Below, piece after piece: positions 22,944-34,300 of a stretch of DNA of 35,307 nt; positions within the stretch are counted from its first letter, which is position 1, and each line of letters begins with the position of its first letter. The translations under genes were made by a program, and so were the position numbers. This DNA is from JAQUVS01 sp964389735. Its GTDB lineage: Bacteria; Bacillota_I; Bacilli_A; RF39; UBA660. The notes under the pieces are model-generated. The model was not told the origin of the DNA and did no database searches. It saw only the letters and a list, made by a program, of their open reading frames with translations. The DNA lies in the NCBI GenBank assembly GCA_964389735.1, contig CAYMEJ010000006.1, positions 1 to 35,307 of the forward strand, given 5' to 3'.

Positions 22944-24753
22944 TTTGTTTACCTCCTAATTCATCCATACTTAATACTGATAAGAATGCTTCTTGTGGTA
23001 TTTCTACTGAGCCGATTCGTTTCATTCTCTTTTTACCTTCTTTTTGTTTTTCTAGTAGTTTTCTTTTTCTTGTTATATCTCCACCATAACATTTTGCTAG
23101 TACATCTTTTCTCATTGCTTTAATATCTGTTCTTGCTATTACTTTATTACCAATTGTTGCTTGAATTGGTACTTCAAACATTTGTCTTGGAATTAATTCT
23201 TTTAAGTTTTCTACTACTACTTTTCCTCTGTTGTATGCAAAATCTTTATGTACTATTGTACTTAATGCATCTACTGTTTCACCATTTAATAAAATATCCA
23301 TTTTGACAAGTTCACTTGGTTTATATCCAATTAATTCATAATCAAATGATGCATAACCTTTAGTATAAGATTTTAATTTATCAAAGAAGTCATATACTAT
23401 TTCTGATAATGGTAATTCATAATGTATATTTACCCTTAATTCATCTATATAATCCATTTTTATATAATTACCGCGTTTATCTTGGCATAATTCCATTATT
23501 GGTCCAATATATTCGCTTGGTGTAAATATATTAGTTTTAATATATGGTTCTCTTATTTCTTTTATTTTTGTTTTATCAGGTAATTTATTAGGAGAATCTA
23601 TTAATTCTATTTTCCCATCAGTTAATTCTACTTCATATATTACTGAAGGTGAAGTTGCAATTATTTCTACATTAAACTCTCTTTCTAATCTTTCTTCAAT
23701 TATTTCCATGTGTAATAAGCCTAAGAAACCACATCTAAATCCAAAACCTAATGCTTTAGATGTTTCTGGTTCAAATGTTAGAGATGCATCATTTAATTTT
23801 AACTTATTAAGTGCTTCTCTTAAATCTTCATATTTATTTGATTCTATTGGAAATAAACCACAAAATACCATCGACTTCATTGGTTTATATCCTGGTAATG
23901 GTTCATTGCATGGATTTTTTTCTAAGGTAAGTGTATCCCCTACTTTTATATCAGAAATTGATTTAATGCTTGCTGTTATGAATCCTACATCACCTGGTGT
24001 TAATTTATCTTTTTTAAATTCTTTAGGGGTAGTTACGCCTATTTCTACTACATCATATGTAGCGTTAGTTTCCATTAATTTAATTATATCACCTTTTTTT
24101 AATTCACCATTTACAATTCTAGTCATTATGACTACTCCACGATATGAATCAAAAATACTGTCAAATATTAATCCTTGTAATGGTTTATTAATATCTCCAA
24201 CTGGTGCTGGAATTCTATCTATTATTGCTTCTATTAATTCTTTAATACCTATTCCGTTTTTGGCAGATGTACATATTATTTCTTCTTCTTCAAAACCTAA
24301 ATTATTTATTAATTCTAATTTTACTTTATCTATATCTGCATTTGGCAAGTCTATTTTATTTATTACTGGTATTATTTTTAGATTATGTTCCATTGCTAAG
24401 TATAAGTTTGCTAATGTTTGTGCTTCAATTCCTTGTGCTGCATCTACAACTAATATTGCACCTTCACATGCTGCTAGGCTTCTACTTACTTCATATGAAA
24501 AATCTACATGTCCTGGTGTGTCTATTAAATGTAATATGTAATCTTCATTATTATATTTATAATTTAATTCAACTGAATTTAATTTAATTGTAATTCCACG
24601 TTCTCTTTCAATATCCATGCTATCAAGTATTTGTTCTTTTGCTTCTCTTTTTGTTACTGAACCAGTTACTTCTAGTATTCTATCAGCTAAAGTACTTTTA
24701 CCATGATCAATATGAGCTATGATTGAAAAGTTTCTAATGTTTTTTATATTCAT
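22933..24753 (-). CDS. lepA: elongation factor 4 (LepA)
   Basis: 606 residues. GTPase motifs AHIDHGKST (13-21), DTPGHVDFSYEV and NKIDLP. Later come the EF-G-like domains and the unique C-terminal segment LAKCYGGDITRKRKLLEKQK then EGKKRMKRIGSVEIPQEAFLSVL, which together define LepA. The factor binds ribosomes and affects initiation/biogenesis and translation under stress. Start: a GTG at 24762 is in frame, but it is part of the AAGGTGAT site; ATG 24753 (MNIKNIRNFSIIAHIDHG) is right. Extended -10 promoter 17 bases in front; head of lepA-mscL-hemW-HD. Confidence 0.97.
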   Translation of the reverse strand: MNIKNIRNFSIIAHIDHGKSTLADRILEVTGSVTKREAKEQILDSMDIERERGITIKLNSVELNYKYNNEDYILHLIDTPGHVDFSYEVSRSLAACEGAILVVDAAQGIEAQTLANLYLAMEHNLKIIPVINKIDLPNADIDKVKLELINNLGFEEEEIICTSAKNGIGIKELIEAIIDRIPAPVGDINKPLQGLIFDSIFDSYRGVVIMTRIVNGELKKGDIIKLMETNATYDVVEIGVTTPKEFKKDKLTPGDVGFITASIKSISDIKVGDTLTLEKNPCNEPLPGYKPMKSMVFCGLFPIESNKYEDLREALNKLKLNDASLTFEPETSKALGFGFRCGFLGLLHMEIIEERLEREFNVEIIATSPSVIYEVELTDGKIELIDSPNKLPDKTKIKEIREPYIKTNIFTPSEYIGPIMELCQDKRGNYIKMDYIDELRVNIHYELPLSEIVYDFFDKLKSYTKGYASFDYELIGYKPSELVKMDILLNGETVDALSTIVHKDFAYNRGKVVVENLKELIPRQMFEVPIQATIGNKVIARTDIKAMRKDVLAKCYGGDITRKRKLLEKQKEGKKRMKRIGSVEIPQEAFLSVLSMDELGGKQNGK

Positions 24754-24770
24754 TTTAATCACCTTAATTT

Positions 24771-24779
24771 ATTATAACA
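24771..24779 (-). promoter_or_regulatory. extended -10 promoter of the lepA operon
   Basis: Minus strand TGTTATAAT, 17 bases from the lepA ATG and immediately after the T-run of the upstream terminator. The expected transcript would begin about at the ribosome binding site. Confidence 0.55.
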
Positions 24780-24803
24780 AAAAAAGACTTAAAAGTCTTT
24801 TTT
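24780..24803 (-). terminator. intrinsic terminator of the FxLYD-like gene
   Basis: Same 24-base hairpin/T-run as at 1122-1145 when read in the direction of transcription. Confidence 0.85.
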
Positions 24804-24813
24804 ATATTTTAAT

Positions 24814-25257
24814 TTAATTCATTTTATATGAAATATCCGTAGCATTTGATAAGTCCATTGTTACATTACTAACAATTTCTCTTGTTTCTCCAGCTGGAAC
24901 TTCTCCTCCAACATATCCTACAAGTGTAACAAGTAAATTGCCATCTTTATCTTTTACATAAATATCAAACGTTTCAACTGTAACTGTTTCAGCAGTTTTA
25001 TTAGAAACTGATGTAACTAATTGTGAAGTACCATCTTTATTAATTGTTAAAGATGTATTAGTCATTTCTAATGAACCAACTGTTTGATCTTTAATTACTC
25101 CTTCGTTAGTATTTGCTTTTGTTTCTTCTTGTGTTTCTGTATCTTTCTTTTTATCATCTTCTTTATCTTTATTGAAGAATAAGAAATATACTCCAACTCC
25201 AATTATTGCAATTCCTGCAATTGCAAATATTGCCATTATTAGTTTTTTATTTTTCAT
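24814..25257 (-). CDS. membrane-anchored FxLYD-like extracellular protein
   Basis: 147 residues. N-terminal helix about 5-28 (MAIFAIAGIAIIGVGVYFLF), then a charged Asp/Glu/Lys/Thr linker (29-53) and an extracellular beta-domain. Strand pattern VGSLEMTNTSLTINKDG, SVSNKTAETVTVETFDIYVK, DKDGNLLVTLVGYVGGEV, then PAGETREIVSNVTMDLSNA matches the FxLYD-type Ig-like fold found at the surface of Firmicutes. No Cys lipobox, so it is held by the helix. A good promoter in an inverted repeat precedes it. It lies directly after the giant prepilin gene on the same strand and may be expressed separately. Function unknown; an envelope-exposed accessory protein is inference. Confidence 0.78.
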   Translation of the reverse strand: MKNKKLIMAIFAIAGIAIIGVGVYFLFFNKDKEDDKKKDTETQEETKANTNEGVIKDQTVGSLEMTNTSLTINKDGTSQLVTSVSNKTAETVTVETFDIYVKDKDGNLLVTLVGYVGGEVPAGETREIVSNVTMDLSNATDISYKMN

Positions 25258-25287
25258 ATCATCTCTACCTTTCTATTATATATTTTA

Positions 25288-25316
25288 ATTATATCTTAAA
25301 TTCTTATAATAATCAA
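25288..25316 (-). promoter_or_regulatory. promoter of the FxLYD-like gene
   Basis: Minus strand TTGATT (25311-25316), 17 bases, TATAAT (25288-25293). The -10 is 30 bases upstream of the ATG at 25257. It is overlapped by the inverted repeat 25293-25332. Confidence 0.72.
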
Positions 25317-25332
25317 TATAAGAATTTAAGAT
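25293..25332. repeat. 16-base-pair perfect inverted repeat at the 3' end of the giant gene
   Basis: Arms 25293-25308 and 25317-25332 are exact inverse complements around an eight-base loop. The right arm touches the stop codon of the giant gene. There is no T-tract, so it is either an mRNA 3'-end stabilising stem or a DNA site; the -35 of the next gene sits largely in the loop. Confidence 0.7.
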
Positions 25333-28300
25333 TTATTCTATTTTAAGTGTTTTAAAACCACTTATTATACTATTGTTACCTTCTCCACTATTTGGATAAG
25401 TATTGTTTAGGGATTTTACAACAAAATTATATGTTTTGCTTTCTAAATCTGTAAATGAATATTTATTTGATGTTTGAGTATCGCTCCAAGTTATTCCACC
25501 ATCTTTACTAAATTGATATCCATATATTCCTGAATCTGAATCTGCTGAATTTGCAATTATATTTATTGAATTACCATTTTGTTTGTATGTAAAATCTATT
25601 TCTTCCGGTGGTGTTATATCTATATTAGTAATATTTAATACTGAAGCAGTTTTGTAATTTATACCATCAGTTATATGAGTAATTAAATATGCGTTTTTAA
25701 TAAATGTTATTGTTGGATTTGCTGTAATTTTATACCAAGTTTTTGCTAACAATCTTCCGTTTGCTGCTACATTTGGTCCAGTGCATACTGAAGTTGTACC
25801 GGTAACACTTGAACAAGTAGTTGCAGCAATTGATGTAGTTACATCTACTGATGAGTAAATATAATAAGTATATCCTTTTTCAAATTCTACTTTTACAGTT
25901 TTTTGTGTAGACCAATCAATTGATGGGGTAATTGTATAAGTTGGTGGTGATAGGTCTTCTACTACTATCTTTTCTGATATTGTAGTTGATGCAGTTTCAA
26001 GACTATTAACATATGTATTGTTTGTTATTCTAACTTTAACATCATATGTTCCACTTGTTATATTAGAATATGTATATGTTCTAGTTGTTAATGCTGAATT
26101 TGTTTGCCAAGTTATTCCACCATCTTTACTAAATTCATATTTATAAATACCTGATTCTGAATCTGTTGCTGTTGCTGTGATACTTATTGATTTAGAAGTT
26201 TTAGTATATGTAAAAGATGCATTTAGTGGCGCAGTACCATCTACTTTTGATACTGTATAGGCAGGTGCAGTTTTTATGTTTTTACCATCATTAACTCTAG
26301 CATTTATTGTACCTGTTGTTGTGAAATTAATATTAGTAGTAGCTGGTGTCATATACCATTTATTTGGTGTTAAAATATTATCTTTTTTAATTGTTTCACC
26401 ATCACATGTATAAGTTCCACTTCCAACTGCTGAACATAATATTACATCTTGATTTGCTTTTGCTGTACCAGTAACATTAAATAAATATGCACCAAGTCCA
26501 TTATAAGCAATTGTATACGTTTTATCATGTGCCCATGTTGTTGGTTCTATTGTGGTAATTACTGGTGCTATTAGAGCGGTAGTTGTAATTTTAGTTATTG
26601 CAGTTTGTTTATAATTTGTAGTAGTTGATAGAGCATCATTTGGATAATTATTATTAATTGCTCTTATTAATACGCTATAAGTAGTACCGGCTGTTAAATT
26701 ACTAAATGTGTATGTTGGATTTGTTTGATATGTAGTCCAAGTACTACCTCCATTATTACTAAATTGATATCCACCTATTCCTGATTCTAAATCTTTTCCT
26801 GTTGCAGTTACTGTAATACTATTTGAATTAGCTGTATAAGTTAGACTTGCATCAGTTGGTGCTGTTAGGTCTATATTAGAAGTTGTTATTGTTGCTCCAC
26901 CAGCATAATTTTGACCATCGCTTACATGAGTAATAATTGTACCATCAGATTTAAATGTAAATATTGGTGAATATGTTGCAGCTGTTTGATTTGCAAATTT
27001 ATACCAAGTATTTGTTTTTAATGTTGTGTTAGCAGCGGTTGCTGTTGTTGTACAAGTTGATGTTGCACCATTTAATTCAGTACATTGATATGTCGTGGCA
27101 TTTACTATTGCATTATCTGAAATAACTTTAAAATAATATGTTGGCGTAGTTATTGAACCTTTTGTATATGTGGTAGTTATTTTTCTTAATGCTGTCCATC
27201 CGGTTGGTGGAGTTATTTTAAATGTTGGTAATAACACTTCAGCAAGTTTTATATCTTGAGAATATGTATTGTAACATGTTGTTGGACTATTACTACATGT
27301 TGAATTATACACTCTTATTTTAACTGGATATGTTTTATCGGCAATTAAACCTTTAAACATGTAACTATTAGTCAATGTATTAGTATTTATCGTCCAAGTT
27401 TTTCCATTATCTATGCTAAATTCATATTTTGTTATAGGTGAATCTGATTTAGTTGCAGAAACTAATAAATTTAATGAATTAGTAGTTATAGTTGGTGTAA
27501 CCTTTGTTATAGTTGGTACTCTCGAATCAACATTAGTAACTGACATTGTTGTAGAATTTTTATAATTTTTTGAATCTGTGATTGTTGCATATAATGTTGA
27601 ATTTTTAGTTACATTAATAATTGGATTTTCTTCTATTAAGTACCAAATGTTAGTTGTTAAATTAGTTCCAGCTGGAATCACTTCACCATCACATATATAT
27701 GTTGGTAACGATACACTTTTACATGTTGTGGCATTTATATTTAATTTAGCTTCGCCTGTTACTTTTATTAATTTAGCACCTAATCCAGTATATGTTAAAT
27801 TAACTGTTTTATCATGAATCCATCCTGTTATTGGATCAGTTGTAAAAATTGGAACATCTAATTGTGTAAGAGCAATTGTTTGAACTACTGATTCTTTATA
27901 AGTAGTAACTAATGATGGTTGATTAGCATAATTTCCATTAAATACTCTTACTTTTATTTTATAAGTTCCTGTACCTAGATTTTTGTATACAAATGTTGGC
28001 GAATCTTGTGTTGCTATTACTGTAGTTCCATTAAAGAATTGGTACTTTGTAATTCCACTTTCAGGATCAACACCATTTGCTGTAATTGTAATTGAATTAG
28101 AATCATTTGTATAAGTAAATGTTGATTCTGTAGGTGCTGTTTTATCTACTTGAGTTACTGTTAGAGACGAACTATTACTATAATTAGTTCCATCAGTTAC
28201 ATGTGTCATTATTGTTCCTGATTCTTTAAATGTAAATATTGGCGAATATGTCGCAGCTGTTTGATTTGCAAATTTATACCAAGTATTAGCTTTTAATATT

Positions 28301-31300
28301 GTATTAGCTTTTGTTGCTGTTGTTGTACATGTTGATCTTACTCCATTTAATTCACTACATTCATATGTTGCAACATTTATTGTAGATTCAGGGGATGTTA
28401 CTTTAAAATAATATATTGGAGTTGTCATTGCTCCTTTTGTATATGTAGTAGTTATTGTTTTTGATGCTGCCCAATTAGTTGCTGGTGCTACTTTATATAT
28501 AGGTTCAATTATTCCAGTTACTTCAAAGTCATTTGATACTTCTGTATAGCAAGTTGATGGACTATTATCAATTGTTTTATCACTTACTCTTACTTTTGTA
28601 TGATATATACCTGATGGTAAGTTAGTAAATTTATAATTTGTTACTGTTGGAGTTGAATTTGTATACCAAGTTTTTCCATCATCTATACTATATTCAATTT
28701 TACTGATTCCTGATAGAGCATCAGTTGTACTAACTGTTAACTGTAATGTATTTGTTGTCACTGTTGGAGTTACTTTAGTAATAACTGGTTTTACTGAATC
28801 AACGTTAGTTACTGCTAAAGTTGAAGCTGCTTTATAATTTGTTCCATCATTAATTCTTCCTATTAAACTAGTACTATTATTTGTTATATTAACTTCAATA
28901 TCATCTGGTACTAAATACCATTTACCTCCTACTAATGGTGTATTTGGTTCATATACTGTACTTGCACATGTATAAGGCCCAGCTGAAACTGATGTACATA
29001 ATGTTGCTGGTTTATTTATAGTTACTGGTAAACTAGTATAGAATAAATATGCTCCTAAACCATTATAATTAATTTTAACTGTTTTATCATGAATCCATCC
29101 TGTTATTGTTTTTGTTTCATAAGTTGGTATTTCAAGTGGTGTTAATGTTAATGTTTCAATATCACTTTCATTAAATAAGAATAATTTATTTGCTGCTGAT
29201 ATTGCTAAGTTAGGATAATTTTTATTTATTGCCCTAACTTTTAATTTATATGTTCCTGTTACTGCTAGGTTTGTAAATGTATAAATTGGACTTTCTTGAG
29301 GAATTGATGGATACCAGTTTGTTCCACCATTACTACTGAATTGATATCCATAAATACCTGATTCAGAATCATTAGCATTTGCAGTAATAATTATTCCATT
29401 TGATGTATTAGTATATGTAAAAGTTGGAATGTTTGGTGAAGTTCTATCTATTTGAGTTACAGTTAAAGATGAACTATTACTATAATTTGTTCCATCACTT
29501 ACATGAGTCATTATTGTTCCAGATTCATTAAATGTAAGTGTTGGAGTTGTAGATGCTGTTATTTTGTACCAAACATTTGTCTTTAATGTTGTATTAGCGG
29601 CTGTTGTAGTTGCTAAACATGTTGACTCTGTTCCATTTAATTCACTACATTCATATACTGCATAATTTGATGTTACATTAGATGAAGTTACTTTGAAGTA
29701 ATATGAAGGAGTTGTCATTGAACCTTTTGTATATGTTAACACAATTGTTTTTTTATTAGACCAATTAGTTGCTGGTGTTATTTTAAATGTAGGTTCAACT
29801 ATCCCTATTAAATAGTATTCTTTAGTTTCACTATCTGTATATGTGTTTGTTGTATTATTGGCAACTGTTCCATTATATACTCTTACTTTTAATTTATAAT
29901 TTTTTGTTTCTAAATCTTTAAATGTATATGATTTAGTTGTTGGAGTTGCATTTGTATACCAAGTATTACCATCATCTATACTAAATTCATATTTAGTTAT
30001 TCCTGATTCTGAATCAACACCTGTTGCATTAATTGTAATTGTTGTTGTTGTATATGTATAAGTAAATGTTGGGATATTTGGTGCTGTTGGATCTATTAAA
30101 GTTATTGTTTGAGTTGCATTTCCTGTTGTGTTTTTCCCATCGTGAACTTGTGCGTATAAAGTAGCTGATGATCCACTTTTTATTGTAGTTTTATAATCTA
30201 TAACAACATTTTCTTCTACTTTATACCATTTGTTTACTGTTAAATTACTACCAGCTGGTAGTACTTCACCTGTACATGTAGTTGCTATTGAACTAGTACA
30301 TAATGTTGCATCTTTGTTTATTGGCGCAGATATTGTTGTATAAATCATGTAAGTACCTTCACCATTAAAATTTATTGCAACTGTTTTATTTTGACTCCAT
30401 CCACTTGCAGGTGTTACTATAAATGTTGGTAGTGTTAGGTTATTAGTAGTTATTTCTTGAATTATGCTATCTTTATATACTGCTGCATGAGTAAGAGCTA
30501 AATTAGGATTATTATTATTAATTGCTCTTACCTTTATTTTATATTTAGTGTTTTTTACTAAATTATCAAAAGTATAAATTGGGCTAGTTTGTAATGTTGT
30601 CCAACTTGTACCTCCATTGCTACTAAATTGATATCCTTTAATACCTGATTCATTATCTTTTCCTATTGCTTCTACAGTAATACTTTTAGAAGTATTTGTA
30701 TATGTAAAAGTTGGAACATCTGGTGGTGTTAAATCAATTTCTGATATTGTATATGTTATTCCTGATACATATGTTACTCCATCGGTAACATGGGTTATCA
30801 TTGTGCCTGATTTAGTAAATGTAAATGTTGGAGTACCACTTATTTGATACCAAGTATTTGCATTTAACATTCCATTAGCTGCTACTTTTGTTGTAGCAAG
30901 TGTAAAATTATTATTAGTTACACTTTCACATTCAGTTGCTGCAATATTTGTTTTTACATTTACTGTTGGTTTTACAAAAAACGAACCTTTTCCTGAAAAA
31001 CCTACTTTTAATGTTTTAGAATTAGTCCATCCACTTAGTGGCGTTACAGTAAATGTTGGCGTTGCTACAGTAGTTTTGATTGGTTTTATAATACTTTCTT
31101 TAAATACTAATGAATCAGTTAATCCTAAATTAGGATAATTATTATTAATTGCTCTTACTTTTACATAATATTGAGTTGCACCTATTAAGTTAGTAAATGT
31201 ATATGTTGGATTTGTTTGAGTTACTTTTAATGATTGACTAGTAGGACTGGTACCAATATAAAATTGGTATCCATAAATATCTGATTCTAAATCTTCAGAT

Positions 31301-34300
31301 AATCCAGTTACAGTTATTTGGTTACCTTCTGCTACATATGTGAAATCTGCATTTAGTGGTGCTGTTGAATCAAATTGTGTTACAGTTATTGATTCTCCTC
31401 CTATATAATTTATCGTGTTTGTTACATGAGTAATTATAGTTCCTGTTTCTGTCATTGTTAAGGTTGGACTACTGGTAACTTTATACCAAGTATTTGCATT
31501 TAACATTCCATTAGCTGCTACTTTTGTTGTAGTAAGCGTAAAATTATTACCATTTACATTTTCACATTCTGTTGCTGTAATATTTGTTTTTACACTTACT
31601 GTTGGTTTTATAAAATAAGAACCTGTACCAGTAAATGTAACTTTTACAGTTTTTGAATTTTTCCATCCATTTGCAGGTGTTACTACAAATGTTGGTGTTC
31701 CAACTATTGTTGATAAAGATTCTACTATACTATCTGTAAAATTATATGTGACACTTGCTGAATCATTAATATAAGTTCCATTATAAACACGTACTTTCAT
31801 CTTATAAGATCCACCTATTGATAAGTTTGTAAATGTATATGTTGGATCTTCTTGTGGTTTTGATGGATACCAATTAGTTCCACCGTTATTACTAAATTGA
31901 TATTTAATAATGCCAGATTCATTGTCATTAGCATGCGCTGTTAAGGTTAGAGTTGTTGCAGTATTACTATATGTTAATGTTGGGACATCTGGTGGAGTTC
32001 TATCTATCGGATTTACAACTAAAGTAGAACTATCTATATAATTAGTTCCATCTGTAATATTTGTAATTACAGCACCATCACTTCTAAATGTTAAGGTTGG
32101 AGTTAGAGATGCTGTTATTTTATACCAAATATTTGTCTTTAATACTGTATTTGCTGCTGTTGTAGTTGGTAAACATGTTGCTGTTATTCCATTAAATTCA
32201 CTACATTCATATACTGCGTAGTTTGATAATACTTCAGGAGATGTTACTTTAAAGTAATATGCTGGTGTGACACCTGTAGGCTTTGTATATTTAAGAACTA
32301 CTTTTCTTTCTCTAGTCCATCCACTTGATGGGGCTGGTGTAAATGTTGGTGTTATCATTTCGGATACTGTTACATTCTTTGAATCCGTTATTAATGAATT
32401 CAAGTCATTAACTTTTTCGTTATTACTAGTTCCATTAGTTAATCTTACCCTTACTTTATAAGTACCTGTTTTTATTTTATTAAATGTATATACATTGGTT
32501 GTTGGTTTACTTTCATTTGTATACCAAGTTTTTCCATCATCTATACTAAATTCATATTTTCCAATTGCTGATTCTGGATCTTTTCCAGTTGCAGTTATTG
32601 TTATAGAATCACTTTTTGTTGTAAATGTGAAATCAGCTTCAGTTGGTGGAGTTCTATCTATTTGATTTACTGTAAATGTAGAAGCGGATAAATAATTTTT
32701 TCCATCATTTAACATTGCTTTAAATGTATATCCTGTTGTATTTAATTGATCTTCTATTTTAAAAGTAAAACTTGAATCTACTAAATACCAATAACCTCCT
32801 ATGATTTCAGTATTTCCATAAAAGTATATTGAATTACATGAATCAATATTTGCAGTTGGTGTTGTTTCACACATTGTTGCTGGTACATTGATTTTTAAAT
32901 TAATTGGCGTGTAAAACAAATAATTTCCTTCTCCGTTGAAATTTACATTTATTTGTTTTGATTGACTCCATCCACTTGCTGGTATTGATGTATATGTTGG
33001 AATTATTAAATTATTAGTAATTATTTTTTCTGTATTAGAAGTAGTATATGCTGATGCGACATATCCATTTCCACCAAATGTATTATTTACTACTCTTACT
33101 TTTACATTATAAGTAGTATTTTTTGGTAAATTATCTAAAAAATAAGTTTTACTTTCTTGTACTTTATTATTTGCTGGGTACCAACTACTGCCATTATTTA
33201 TACTAAATTGATATCCATAAATACCTGATTCGTTATCTTCTCCTAATGCAGTTATGGTCATTGATTTAGTTGTTTTTGTATAAGTTAGTCCAACATTTTG
33301 TGGTGGTGTTGGATCTATGTTTAATATTGTTTGAGTAGATGTTAAAATATCTGTTGTTTCATTAGTAATCATTGCTAATATTGAACCACTTGAAGTATAA
33401 GTTAAAGTTGGTACTGATACCACTTTATACCAAGTATTTGCTTCTAACATTTGATTTGTTGCTACTGATTTACCTGTACAACTAGAAGTAGTTCCAATTA
33501 CTGAATCACATGGTGTTGCTGCTACATTGATTTTTGCTGATGTAGTTGTTTTAATTAACATGTATTTAACACCAGTAAAATTAACTTTAACTGTTTTATC
33601 TTTTGACCATAGTATTGGTGGAGTTACAGTAAATGTTGGCAAACTTAAGTTTGAAGTTGATATTGGAATTGTTTTACTATCTAAATAATTTTTTTTATTT
33701 ATTCCATTATTTTGATAGGTATTATTAATAGCACGTATTTTAATATTATATGATGTACTTTTTCTTAGATCATAAAAAGTATATGTATTAGTTTTTTTAA
33801 TTTTAGTCCATGTTTCACCATTATCTTCACTGAATTGATATCCATAAATACCAGATTCTCTATCTATTGCTTTTGCAGTTACTTTAATGCTATTTTGACT
33901 TGCTTGGTAGTTTTCTACATCTACAAATGATGGCTTAGTGTTGTCAATACTAGTAATTGATTGAGTACTACTAGAAAAATATTTATTTCCATCATTTACT
34001 TGAGTAATTATGGTTGTATTTTCAATTAAGTGTAATTTTGGACTTTCTGTTACTTTATACCAAACGTTTGCTAGTATTTTATTGTTTGTTATTTTACCAT
34101 CACATATTACTGATTTATTAGTTACTTTACTACATTCTTGAGCTTTTACGTTTATATTGGAATTCCTTGTAACTTTTAATAGGTAATTACCTATTCCGTT
34201 GTAATTAATTTGAATATCTTTATATTGACTCCATCCTTCACTTGGAGTAATTACAAATGTTGGTGCTGATGTTTCATCTACATAAAGTTCTATTGTCTCA

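Noticed and set aside
23708..24541. 277-codon plus-strand frame opposite lepA.
   Set aside because: It is antisense to highly conserved lepA codons, has no ribosome binding site and a composition that mirrors lepA.
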